Below, piece by piece: positions 18,161 through 25,778 of a stretch of DNA of 35,798 nucleotides. Origin of the DNA: Alistipes sp. (lineage in GTDB: Bacteria; Bacteroidota; Bacteroidia; Bacteroidales; Rikenellaceae); the NCBI GenBank assembly GCA_017555805.1, contig JAFZFR010000005.1:1-35798 (forward strand), in the 5' to 3' direction. Made by a program: the position numbers and the translations under genes. Numbering within the stretch: position 1 is the stretch's first letter; every line of letters starts with the position of its first letter. The notes below the pieces were generated by a model that was not told the origin of the DNA, ran no database searches, and saw nothing but the letters and a program-made list of their open reading frames with translations.

Positions 18161-18880
18161 ATGGCAGGAAACCTTTATCAACGATATGTGTGGTTGTTGG
18201 AGACCGTGAAGAGTTACAACGGAATCACCTTTGAGCAAATCGACCAGGCGTGGCAACGATCCTATCTGAATAACGATGGTGCACCACTTCCAAAACGCAC
18301 CCTACACAACCATATTGAGGCTATCAATGATATGTTTAATATGCGCATCAGGTGCAACCGACAAGGCGGATACAAATACTACATCGAGAGCGTTGATGGC
18401 GGCAAATTATCCAAGACACAAAAGGCCTTGCTGGGGCATCTGCAATTAAGCAACACTCTGTTGGACAGCAGGGTAAATCGCTATATTGAGCTCGCCGAGT
18501 GCCCTATTTATGAATTGATTCATCCGCTCGCAGATGCTATAAATCGCAAGCTGTATGTGACATTTTCGTGGACGCACCACGCCTATGGAGCACAAAGGAT
18601 TAAGATGGCGCCATACTATCTGAAGCAGTATGCAAGCGTGGGCAACAACTGGTATTTGTTGGGTGCTCTACCGAGCGGAGAGGATGTCATCTATGAGTTA
18701 AAAAACATCTCTGATGTGGTAATCAGCGACAAGACATTCATTCACCCTGAGTTATCTTACAAGGAGTATTACGACTCTATCGACCACAACAGACCCGCAA
18801 AAGAGACCGACGACTCTTTGGGTCTTCACTTCGACCACATTGCCGAAAGTGGCGAGCTGGATGAGTGGGTGGAGCGGTGA
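18161..18880 (+). CDS. WYL-domain transcriptional regulator (short form)
   Basis: A 239-residue predicted DNA-binding protein. Residues 1-75 look like a winged helix-turn-helix (YQRYVWLLETVKSYNGITFE, then PLPKRTLHNHIEAIN as the recognition region, then a GGYKYYIE wing). Residues about 115-190 are a WYL domain, with APYYLKQY and NNWYLLGALP as the signature strands. WYL domains are thought to bind nucleotides or nucleic acid, and such proteins often regulate defence or DNA-damage genes. The start is fixed by the promoter at 18104-18139; the longer open frame starting at 17708 runs antisense to another gene. It is about 60-80 residues shorter than many WYL regulators and ends in an acidic tail instead of a full WCX domain. 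Confidence 0.83.
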   Translation: MAGNLYQRYVWLLETVKSYNGITFEQIDQAWQRSYLNNDGAPLPKRTLHNHIEAINDMFNMRIRCNRQGGYKYYIESVDGGKLSKTQKALLGHLQLSNTLLDSRVNRYIELAECPIYELIHPLADAINRKLYVTFSWTHHAYGAQRIKMAPYYLKQYASVGNNWYLLGALPSGEDVIYELKNISDVVISDKTFIHPELSYKEYYDSIDHNRPAKETDDSLGLHFDHIAESGELDEWVER

Positions 18881-18943
18881 TTTGGCGCTACAATTGCCCG
18901 ACCACGATTAAAAAATAGCACATTTTAAAATAGTATTCACAAG

Positions 18944-18988
18944 CCCCTTCTCTGTGCCACGATTTGGCAGAGAAGGGGTTTAACTTTG
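18944..18988 (+). promoter_or_regulatory. second copy of the palindromic element plus -7 box
   Basis: The 17-nt core TGTGCCAC-GAT-TTGGCA (18953-18969) matches the site before the WYL gene at 15 of 17 positions, and is again followed by exactly 11 nt and a -7 box, TAACTTTG (18981-18988). Here the core is enclosed in a longer imperfect dyad, CCCCTTCTC (18944-18952) against GAGAAGGGG (18970-18978). The ATG at 19006 lies 17 nt downstream. This strongly suggests co-regulation with the WYL gene. Confidence 0.7.
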
Positions 18989-19005
18989 CAACAAAAGAGA
19001 TAAAT

Positions 19006-19680
19006 ATGGGAAAGAGGAATACTATTAAAATGAGAGATGTTCGCTTCAACAAAGAACTATTCTCCAACTATCACACAGGCACGGTGATGGACAAACTACT
19101 ATGCAGTTACCAAGGTCTGCCAAAGGGCGTGAACTATATGATTATCGGCGACCCAGGCGTAGGCAAGACAACCGTCATACTTGATATGCTGGCTAACTTC
19201 CAGCAGAAGCACCCCGCGGCACGAATACTATTCATTAGCGCCGAGATGAACGAGATTGACCTTGCGATATATGTGCAGCGCTTCCCGAAGTTCGGCGAGC
19301 TGGAGATACTCTTTGTGGAGAACAACCCCGACGAGGAGTCGCATAATTGGCAGACCATGACAGAGACGCTCAACGAGGTGAAGATGGCGAACAAATTGCT
19401 CACAAGTCTCGGCGTTGAGGAGGTCGAGGCAGAGGAGATTGTGCCCTACGCCCAACTCATAGACCGATACACGGCGGCAGGTTACGATATGAAGCATACC
19501 CCGCTTGCACAATGTCGCAGCCACATCAATATGTGGGAACTCCTCAACCGCATCACCTACTTTGCCTCACACAACCCAATATGGAGCACCGAGGACAACC
19601 GCCGCTCGGCCCTGATGACCGAAAGCAGCAAACTCCTCATCCGCCCCCGCGACATCAAGCGGTATATCGATGTGGGGTGA
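19006..19680 (+). CDS. short RecA-fold P-loop ATPase (RadA/KaiC-like N-terminal part)
   Basis: A 224-residue protein whose first 105 residues look like the start of a RadA/DnaB-type RecA domain: a lead-in helix, then YMIIGDPGVGKTT with Walker A at 48-55, then the second core strand ILFISAEMNEIDLAIYVQR and a third strand LEILFVENNP. After that the expected Walker B strand and the sensor/QxTK-like region of related ATPases are not recognisable. The tail (about 115-224) is mostly helical and charged and ends LLIRPRDIKRYIDVG. Either the protein is a truncated or chimeric ATPase, or it is a divergent family. It has its own promoter with the same palindrome as the WYL gene and is followed by a hairpin. 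Exact function unknown. Confidence 0.7.
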   Translation: MGKRNTIKMRDVRFNKELFSNYHTGTVMDKLLCSYQGLPKGVNYMIIGDPGVGKTTVILDMLANFQQKHPAARILFISAEMNEIDLAIYVQRFPKFGELEILFVENNPDEESHNWQTMTETLNEVKMANKLLTSLGVEEVEAEEIVPYAQLIDRYTAAGYDMKHTPLAQCRSHINMWELLNRITYFASHNPIWSTEDNRRSALMTESSKLLIRPRDIKRYIDVG

Positions 19681-19691
19681 GAAGAAGAACA

Positions 19692-19723
19692 AAACCCCTC
19701 CAGCCGAAGGGTTGGTGGGGTTT
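19692..19723. terminator. hairpin between convergent ATPase and TonB-receptor genes
   Basis: AAACCCC (19692-19698) pairs with GGGGTTT (19717-19723), with further partial pairing (CC/GG) inside the loop. The position between two convergent stop codons suggests a bidirectional terminator, though no long U run follows on the plus strand. Confidence 0.5.
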
Positions 19724-19751
19724 GCTGTGGAATAATGTTGAAGTCTATGAT

Positions 19752-21827
19752 TTACCTCTGCTTGCGCCATTTTGGGGTGATGGAGAGGAAGAGCGAGTAG
19801 TTGATGCCGGGCATGGGGCGGGAGAGGACCGAGAGGTAATCCTCGTTGAAGAGGTTGTTGATGGAACCCTTCAGCGAGAGGTCGGCGCGCTCCAGCGAGA
19901 AACTCTTTTCAAGCATAATGTTACTCATAAAGTATGGCGGGAGTTTGCCCGTAAGCGAGATGTCATTAGACGACATCGTGTAGCGTGTCGAGTAGTAGCA
20001 CCACTTATAGAGCAGCGACCAACTGCGCCACGACAGGCGACCCGTCACCGACGAGGAGAACTCGGGCACATAGGGCAACTGCTTGCCCACCGACTTATCG
20101 GCTAGTGTGCGGGGCTCGCCCTCGTTGATTGAGGGTGTCCACGAGAATGTGCCATTGAGTCCAAGCAACCACTCCTTTGCAAGCGCCACATCCATATCTA
20201 CCTTCAGTTCAACGCCATAGGCGTGCACATCCTTTATATTGTCGGGCGAGAAGAAGCCCTTTGTTGTCGGCAACCATATAATCCAGTCCTTGATAAATGA
20301 CTCAAACCAGTTTGCCGAGCCACTCAACGAGTAGATGCCCTTGCTGCCCACAGCAAACGACACACCCGCATCGTAGGTCCAGCCACGCTCCTCCTTTAGG
20401 TCGGGATTTCCGCCGGGCAGGAAGTAGAGGTCGTTGAGCGACGGGAAGCGGAAGTTACGCGAGACGGATGCCTTCGCCACCACATTGCCGCGCTCGGAGA
20501 GGACTCCATCGACAAAGAGTGCGGGGATGATGGGCGCCCACTTCCTGCCGAACATCTCCTCGCGGATGACCGCCGAGATACCCAGACGCTCCACTGGTCG
20601 CCACTTTGCCGACACCGAGCCCGACAACTCGGGGCGTCCCTTGCGGTAGCCCACGATTGCCTTGTCGCCATCCTGACGCACGATGTTCTTATCCTTGCTC
20701 TCAACCAAATGCTGGTGCAGCGACATATTTGCGGTGAATAGCCACTTGTCGCCCATATAGTACTCGCCCTCAACCTGACCATAGAAGGTGTTTATGCGGC
20801 TGCGCGAGCGGGTCATGTGCGCCATTATGCCGTTGCCGACATCGCGCTTGTAATCGTAGCCGACCCAGGTGTGTATGTAGCCCGCCTTTGCGCCAATCTT
20901 CCAACTCTCGCGCAGGTGGTCCCACGAGAGTACGCCACGGAAGGTCTCCTCGCGCTGACGATTCTCGAAGTCGGTGTCGCTGCCGTGATCGACGGTCAGC
21001 ATTGCCAACTCGCGGTCGGAGTTGATGTACCACGCATTCATACCGAGTCTGTCGCCGCGCCCCGTATTGTAATATACCTCCTGCAACAGATGAAAATCCT
21101 TGTACGCGCCGCTGCGGTTACGCTCGGTGGGATAATATTGTGAGATGATGTTCATATCATCATCGTAGATGTTTATCTTCTTGTCGCGGTTGGTGTAGAG
21201 GTAATCGTTTGGTGATGAGGAGTATAGCACGCGGGTCGATACCTGCCAGTGGTCGTTGCCATAGGTCAGGCGCAGAAACTCGTCAAAGGACTTGAACGAG
21301 CCCACACCCTGCACATACTGCAACCCGAAGCCATCCGCCTGCGCTGGCTTTGTCGCGAGTTTCACCGAGCCACCCAGACCGCCACCCGTCTCGTTCACCG
21401 ATGATGTGCCGTGCAGCAGCGAGGCGTCGTCGATAAAGTAGGATGGAATCATCGAGAAGTCGGTCATTCCGAGCATCGGGTTGTTTATCTTCATTCCGTT
21501 CCACGACACCTGGGTGTGCGAGGGCGAAGTGCCACGAAAGGCTACCGTAGAGAGCGTGGCGCGGCCATAACTCTTCACGAAGATTGACGAGTTGAAGGTG
21601 AGCACATCCGCCATCGAGAGGGCTATGTTCTCCTTCAGCATCAGCGTGTCGAACCTGGTCTGCTGGGCGCCAATCTCCTTCATCGGGCGCTTACCATAGA
21701 CCGTCACATCGGCAATGTTGATGCCGCGGCGAGCCCAGTCACGCGTAGGCTCCTCCTGTGCCCCGACAACGCAGGGCAGAAGCACCAAAAGGAGTATGAC
21801 GAAGATTCTTCTCATTGCGTAAACCAT
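19752..21827 (-). CDS. btuB: TonB-dependent outer-membrane receptor, probable cobalamin transporter BtuB
   Basis: Outer-membrane beta-barrel importer of 691 residues. A signal peptide (about 5-23, MRRIFVILLL... ending VGA) is followed by a plug domain (VTVYGKRP, then LSTVAFRGTSPSHTQVSWNGMKINNP, a classic plug segment) and a 22-strand-type barrel with many aromatic-alternating strands. There is no N-terminal carboxypeptidase-like domain, so it is not SusC-type. The assignment to cobalamin rests on context: a cobalamin riboswitch heads the operon and the preceding gene is a BtuG-like lipoprotein. The first ATG (21827) abuts the stop codon of that gene; a second ATG at 21815 gives a more usual signal peptide and is an equally good start. 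Confidence 0.9.
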   Translation of the reverse strand: MVYAMRRIFVILLLVLLPCVVGAQEEPTRDWARRGINIADVTVYGKRPMKEIGAQQTRFDTLMLKENIALSMADVLTFNSSIFVKSYGRATLSTVAFRGTSPSHTQVSWNGMKINNPMLGMTDFSMIPSYFIDDASLLHGTSSVNETGGGLGGSVKLATKPAQADGFGLQYVQGVGSFKSFDEFLRLTYGNDHWQVSTRVLYSSSPNDYLYTNRDKKINIYDDDMNIISQYYPTERNRSGAYKDFHLLQEVYYNTGRGDRLGMNAWYINSDRELAMLTVDHGSDTDFENRQREETFRGVLSWDHLRESWKIGAKAGYIHTWVGYDYKRDVGNGIMAHMTRSRSRINTFYGQVEGEYYMGDKWLFTANMSLHQHLVESKDKNIVRQDGDKAIVGYRKGRPELSGSVSAKWRPVERLGISAVIREEMFGRKWAPIIPALFVDGVLSERGNVVAKASVSRNFRFPSLNDLYFLPGGNPDLKEERGWTYDAGVSFAVGSKGIYSLSGSANWFESFIKDWIIWLPTTKGFFSPDNIKDVHAYGVELKVDMDVALAKEWLLGLNGTFSWTPSINEGEPRTLADKSVGKQLPYVPEFSSSVTGRLSWRSWSLLYKWCYYSTRYTMSSNDISLTGKLPPYFMSNIMLEKSFSLERADLSLKGSINNLFNEDYLSVLSRPMPGINYSLFLSITPKWRKQR

Positions 21828-22898
21828 TTATTTCCAACAAAATGCACCTGGCGTGATGCCCACATAAAAACTATCGATGAGTTCTCTTGAGCGCGAGTAA
21901 CGATAGACCATACCCTGCTGCGAGTAGTCTATCGCATCGGCAATATAGACATCGCCTGTGCGTGGGCAGACCGTAAGTCCGTAGTACAGCGTGCCGTTGT
22001 AGGGCAGGAATGGGCGCTCGGGGGCCTGGTCGGCGTTCACATCCATCTCCCATACATCATCGTTGAGCCAGTAAATCTTATCTCCAGCGCCGTTGAGTTG
22101 CACCTCCGATGGGCGGTCGCCAAGTTCAAACGCAAACTGCTTCTCGATGGTGAAGGTCTCGGCGTTGATGCGGTAGAGCGAGGGGGCCTCGTGACCATAG
22201 GGCGAATCCTCGTAGCCGCCATCGGTGATGGTCCACAGTTTGTTGTTGCAGTCCATAACGAGCGAAGTAGGCTGTATGCCCACCTCCAGTTCGCCCACAA
22301 TCTGATCGGTTTCGGTGTCAATCTTCAGCAGTCGGTTCTGGTATGACCAGCAGTTCACATAGAGGTACTTGCCCAACTGCACGATCTGCTCCGTCGAGCC
22401 GTTCTCCATAGTCATCCCAGGCACCTCGATGTAGCCCGTAATGGCGTAGCGCTTGGGGTTTACGATGAAGATGCGGTTGTCCCACACCTGCGTTATGTAG
22501 GCCTTCTCGTCGGAGATGAAGTGGATGTAGCGGGGCGAGGTGAGGTTTGTGATGCGACCAACCTCCTTGAAGGTGTTGATGTCGATGGCAAAGACCACAT
22601 GCGAGTTATTCACCACCACCCAGCCTATGCCGTCGCGGATGGTCATCGACTGCACCACATCACCCAACTTCATCGCGTTGGCACGATAGAAAATCTCATT
22701 CTCGACGCTGCGTGTCGCGGGGTCGTAGTACGAGAGCGTGGCATTTCCATACTGGAAGTTACCCTCGTTGCAGATGAAAAGACCCTCTCTGGATGACGAG
22801 GTATCGAACTCCTCCACATAACCATAGTCCCACTCCATGCACGAATGCTGGAGCAGAAGAATGGTCAAAAATATCAAGTGTACGACTCTCTTCACCAT
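21828..22898 (-). CDS. btuG: BtuG-like surface lipoprotein (YncE/DUF5074 beta-propeller)
   Basis: A 356-residue lipoprotein: a hydrophobic signal of about 19 residues ends in the lipobox LQHSC (C20). The mature part consists of repeated strand blocks with the YncE/DUF5074 flavour, for example GLFICNEGNFQYGNATLSYYD, SPRYIHFISDEKAYITQVWDNRI and KLWTITDGGY, consistent with a seven-bladed propeller. In Bacteroides such proteins (BtuG) sit on the cell surface, bind corrinoids very tightly and hand them to the partner BtuB. Here it is directly upstream of the TonB receptor (stop and next ATG touching) and downstream of a cobalamin riboswitch, so the same role is very likely. Other YncE proteins serve other TonB receptors, which is the main alternative. 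Confidence 0.85.
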   Translation of the reverse strand: MVKRVVHLIFLTILLLQHSCMEWDYGYVEEFDTSSSREGLFICNEGNFQYGNATLSYYDPATRSVENEIFYRANAMKLGDVVQSMTIRDGIGWVVVNNSHVVFAIDINTFKEVGRITNLTSPRYIHFISDEKAYITQVWDNRIFIVNPKRYAITGYIEVPGMTMENGSTEQIVQLGKYLYVNCWSYQNRLLKIDTETDQIVGELEVGIQPTSLVMDCNNKLWTITDGGYEDSPYGHEAPSLYRINAETFTIEKQFAFELGDRPSEVQLNGAGDKIYWLNDDVWEMDVNADQAPERPFLPYNGTLYYGLTVCPRTGDVYIADAIDYSQQGMVYRYSRSRELIDSFYVGITPGAFCWK

Positions 22899-23103
22899 AT
22901 TGTTACTATCTTAAAAATCAAGCACTTCTCGGTGTGGGGAGCGTTCTTGCACTGATTTGCCCTTGCTTTCCATACGGCTGTTGCAGACAAATTGCAGATG
23001 CGACACACCGCGCCACCGCTGATGCTCAAATTGCTAAATTGTGTCAAAAATGTAATAAAAAAGCGTGATTACGACCCGTTTCCCAGCAGGTGATAAATCC
23101 ATA
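22899..23103 (-). other. long leader between cobalamin aptamer and btuG
   Basis: No convincing gene is seen in these 205 nt. They contain a short U run after a weak hairpin (about 23043-23090), a pair of direct repeats CAAATTGC (plus-strand 22988-22995 and 23027-23034), and two GCGGTG copies between them on the minus strand. This is the probable expression platform, but its mechanism cannot be read directly. Confidence 0.4.
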
Positions 23104-23322
23104 ATGCGAAGGCAGGTCTTCTGACTTATCCCGTTGTCGCGCCTTCCCAATCCCCAACGATCAGTGGCAAAGAGTGCGTCCAACATCCATCCTTTTCGGC
23201 ATCGGCAATCGTGCGCCAGCCACCCCAAGGACGGGACTTACAGCAACTGGTATTGCTCCAGATTCTCACTGGATTCCCTTTTCACCCTCCGCACCGCTCG
23301 GTCCGCGAGGGCTCCTTCAGCA
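23104..23322 (-). ncRNA. cobalamin riboswitch
   Basis: Read on the minus strand, the hallmark elements occur in the proper order: GCCACTG (23162-23168 region), then GGGAAGGCGC (about 23139-23148), and the B12 box AAGTCAGAAGACCTGCC (about 23111-23127). The upstream part is GC-rich and can form the long P1-P6 arms. It lies 5' of the btuG-btuB genes and just downstream of a -7 box, so transcription of the aptamer and operon is continuous. About 205 nt separate the B12 box from the btuG ATG, a long leader with no clear intrinsic terminator, so the mode of control (anti-SD, Rho or other) is not evident. Boundaries are approximate. Confidence 0.93.
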
Positions 23323-23325
23323 CCA

Positions 23326-23333
23326 CAAAGATA
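23326..23333 (-). promoter_or_regulatory. -7 box of the cobalamin-uptake operon
   Basis: Minus-strand TATCTTTG lies immediately 5' of the riboswitch and predicts a transcript start near 23319. No TTTG box is present at the usual distance. Confidence 0.6.
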
Positions 23334-23445
23334 ATACTTTTTTCTTTACGCCCCATTATATGTGGATATTTCTCGATATTATTTAATTCGGAGGTGGAGT
23401 AAGGAGTACTCTTTCCAACAATCAATTAGACCATATCATACTTAT

Positions 23446-23490
23446 ATCATAATAAAAAATGCGAACAAAGTCCGCATTTTTTATTATGAT
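23446..23490 (-). terminator. intrinsic terminator of the PurF-like gene
   Basis: A perfect 18-bp inverted repeat (23446-23463 and 23473-23490) with a 9-nt loop and A/T runs in the stem. It lies 20 nt after the stop codon of the PurF-like gene and insulates it from the cobalamin operon. The A/T symmetry would allow function on both strands. Confidence 0.8.
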
Positions 23491-23509
23491 ATTGTTTTGT
23501 TTGACAACT

Positions 23510-24931
23510 TTACTCATCGTAACTGCTGTTGTCCCAACAGTGAGTACAGAGGCACTCCTTTGGCAGACCGATTGACTCCACAAGGTCATCCAGACGCTGG
23601 AACTTGAGCGAGGTGAGTTGCAGGTGGCGACACATAATATCGACCATCTCCTTGTGCTTTGCGCTGTCGGGGTTAGCGTACTCCATAAATGTTGCGTCCG
23701 AGATGTTGTCGGTGCCCTCCATATCGCGAATCACGCGACGAGCATACAAATCGTAGGTGCTACGCGATGTAGAGAAGTTAAGGAAGCGGCAAGGGAAGAT
23801 AAGCGGAGGACACGCAATACGCATATGAATCTCCTTTACGCCCTCGTCGAGCAACTTCACAACATTATCCTTGAGCTGTGTACCGCGCACGATACTATCA
23901 TCCATAAAGACAATCTTCTGGTCCTTTGTAAACTGGCGGTTTGGCAGAAGTTTCATCATCGCCACCAGGTCGCGCATCTTCTGGTTCTGTGGCATAAAAC
24001 TACGAGGCCAGGTTGGGGTATATTTCACGAATGGGCGCTTGTAAGGGATGCCCTTCTCGTTTGAGTAACCCACCGCGTGACCAACACCAGAATCTGGAAT
24101 ACCAGCCGCGAAGTCAGGCTCGATGTCGTTGTCACGGCGTGCCATAGCAGCACCACAACGATATCGGCTCTCCTCAACATTCACACCCTCGTACCAAGCC
24201 GATGGATAGCCGTAATACACCCACAGGAACGAACAAATCTGCATACGCTTGCCCGGAGGGGTAATCTGGCGCACTCCGTCGGCAGTAATCTGCACAACCT
24301 CGCCTGGACCAAGGTCACGCATAAACTCATAGCCGAGGTTATCGAAACTTGAGCTCTCGCTGGCGCAGACATAGCCCTTGTCGTTCTTACCGATGGTGAT
24401 TGGCGTACGGCCGAACTTATCACGCGCTGCGTAGATTGCGTGGTCTGTGAGGATAAGCATCGAGCACGAGCCCTTAATCTTGCTCTGCACGATGTTGATA
24501 CCATCCTGAATGTTCTTACCCAAGCCGATGAGGATTGCAATCAACTCCGATGCGTTGATGCTTGAATCCGAGAGCTCGGCAAAGTGGTGACGCTCGTCGA
24601 GCAACTCCTTGGTAAGTTCCTCGATATTGTCGATGCGGGCTACCGTAGCAACGGCATAGCGACCGAGGTGAGAGGTAATGGTGATAGGCTGCGACTCGCA
24701 GTCGGAGATGACACCCATACCCATTGTAGATGTACCGAAGCGAGGCAGATCGCCCTCGAACTTATTACGGAAATAGCCATCCTCCAACGAGTGGATAGAA
24801 CGCACAAACTTGCCGTTATAGACAAAAGCCATACCGGCTCTCTTTGTTCCCAGATGAGAGTGATAGTCGGTGCCGTAGAAGACCTCGTTTACACACTCAT
24901 TGCGTGATACGCAACCAAAAAAACCTGACAT
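23510..24931 (-). CDS. amidophosphoribosyltransferase-like protein with Ser in place of the catalytic Cys
   Basis: A 473-residue homologue of PurF, which makes phosphoribosylamine from PRPP and glutamine. The PRTase half is intact: the PRPP motif VFMDDSIVRGTQLKDN (about 345-360) and YTPTWPRSF are present, and cysteines at CSFLWVYYG, FPCRF and CLCTHC fit the positions of the 4Fe-4S ligands of Bacillus-type PurF. The N-terminal half has the Ntn-amidotransferase shape but begins MSGFFGCVS, so the residue exposed after Met removal is Ser, not Cys, and the usual NGN glutamine-site motif is replaced (ATVARIDN). It may therefore use ammonia, act on another substrate, or be regulatory. It is a single-gene unit with a terminator behind it. 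I recall PurF-like paralogues lacking Cys2 from other Bacteroidales, so this is probably a family trait and not a local mutation. Confidence 0.88.
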   Translation of the reverse strand: MSGFFGCVSRNECVNEVFYGTDYHSHLGTKRAGMAFVYNGKFVRSIHSLEDGYFRNKFEGDLPRFGTSTMGMGVISDCESQPITITSHLGRYAVATVARIDNIEELTKELLDERHHFAELSDSSINASELIAILIGLGKNIQDGINIVQSKIKGSCSMLILTDHAIYAARDKFGRTPITIGKNDKGYVCASESSSFDNLGYEFMRDLGPGEVVQITADGVRQITPPGKRMQICSFLWVYYGYPSAWYEGVNVEESRYRCGAAMARRDNDIEPDFAAGIPDSGVGHAVGYSNEKGIPYKRPFVKYTPTWPRSFMPQNQKMRDLVAMMKLLPNRQFTKDQKIVFMDDSIVRGTQLKDNVVKLLDEGVKEIHMRIACPPLIFPCRFLNFSTSRSTYDLYARRVIRDMEGTDNISDATFMEYANPDSAKHKEMVDIMCRHLQLTSLKFQRLDDLVESIGLPKECLCTHCWDNSSYDE

Positions 24932-24950
24932 AGAAACGATTATATTATTT

Positions 24951-24958
24951 CAAAATTA
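24951..24958 (-). promoter_or_regulatory. alternative -7 box for the PurF-like gene
   Basis: Minus-strand TAATTTTG, 19 nt before the ATG at 24931. No upstream TTTG box at the usual spacing; the box at 25025-25032 is a competing candidate. Confidence 0.3.
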
Positions 24959-25024
24959 TCTCTTTCAAGAAGCGCCGACGATGCCGCCCCCGATGGGCCG
25001 TGCGACAATGGACGCTAACGAGTG

Positions 25025-25032
25025 CAAATATA
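25025..25032 (-). promoter_or_regulatory. -7 box for the PurF-like gene
   Basis: Minus-strand TATATTTG, which would give a GC-rich leader of about 87 nt before the ATG at 24931. No clear TTTG box upstream. The leader was checked by eye for a purine riboswitch and none was recognised. Confidence 0.45.
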
Positions 25033-25064
25033 CAAAAAAATATATATGTAGGTTATGAAATTTA

Positions 25065-25778
25065 TTAAAACTCCAACAATTTATACTTCTCGCGCGTGGC
25101 GGGCATAGAAATCTTCTCCTGATAGTGCCACCACTCCTTGACATAGGGACGCAGACCCACGGCATCCATAATCTCAAGAAGGAGGTTGCGATTCTCCATC
25201 TGCTCACGCGTAATCAGCCCCTCACGATGCAGGCGCGCTACATAGGCCTTGTACTCCGCCAGCGAGAAGGCCTTATCCTCGCCCACGCGTGCCTTGCGGG
25301 TGAAGTCATCAAACCCAGCACCCATTTCGAGCGGCTCACCCTCGCCATCGACAATGGTCAAATCAACCGCAACGCCGTAGTTGTGTCTGCCACCTCGTGT
25401 GCCATCTGCAACATAGGATGTGTAGGGCGTACCCTCCACCGCGCGACGCATACGGCGCTGGACACTCAACGGGCGAGCAGCATCGTAAATCAGCAACGAG
25501 TATTCGGGCTGACGCTCACGCAGAATAGTCTGCGCCTGAATGACCTTTTTGGCGAAGTGTGGCAAAAGATATGCCCTGGTCAGCGAGCCGTACATATTCT
25601 CGCCCACAAAGTTATCTTCGGTGGCGTACTTCAGTTCCACGCCAATCTCCTCGCAGAGCGCCTGCACATCCACCAGACCATAGCGACGCATCTCGGCGTC
25701 AAAATCAACCTGCTGCGCCACCGCTACCGATAGCGACATCAGCAGCGCCAGCACAAGATATATTACTCGTCTCGCCAT
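25065..25778 (-). CDS. ddpX: D-alanyl-D-alanine dipeptidase (VanX/DdpX type, peptidase M15D)
   Basis: A secreted zinc dipeptidase of 237 residues. Residues 1-21 are a signal peptide ending AVAQ. The zinc and catalytic residues of M15D peptidases are visible: H132 and D139 in GGRHNYGVAVD, E215 and H218 in EWWHYQ, and R102 in YDAARPL. In VanX the first motif starts SxH; here the Ser is replaced by Gly/Arg, which may be neutral. Periplasmic location suggests recycling or trimming of D-Ala-D-Ala from peptidoglycan rather than vancomycin resistance, and no vanHA, sensor kinase or regulator genes are nearby. Its ATG overlaps the end of the CYTH gene by 16 nt, so the two are co-translated. Confidence 0.88.
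   Translation of the reverse strand: MARRVIYLVLALLMSLSVAVAQQVDFDAEMRRYGLVDVQALCEEIGVELKYATEDNFVGENMYGSLTRAYLLPHFAKKVIQAQTILRERQPEYSLLIYDAARPLSVQRRMRRAVEGTPYTSYVADGTRGGRHNYGVAVDLTIVDGEGEPLEMGAGFDDFTRKARVGEDKAFSLAEYKAYVARLHREGLITREQMENRNLLLEIMDAVGLRPYVKEWWHYQEKISMPATREKYKLLEF

Noticed and set aside
24932-25024. Purine riboswitch in the leader of the PurF-like gene
   Set aside because: No conserved purine-aptamer loop sequences were seen and the leader is GC-rich and short.
25065-25778. Vancomycin resistance locus based on the VanX-type dipeptidase
   Set aside because: No vanH, vanA-type ligase, vanR or vanS genes nearby, and the protein has a signal peptide, unlike cytoplasmic VanX; peptidoglycan recycling is more likely.
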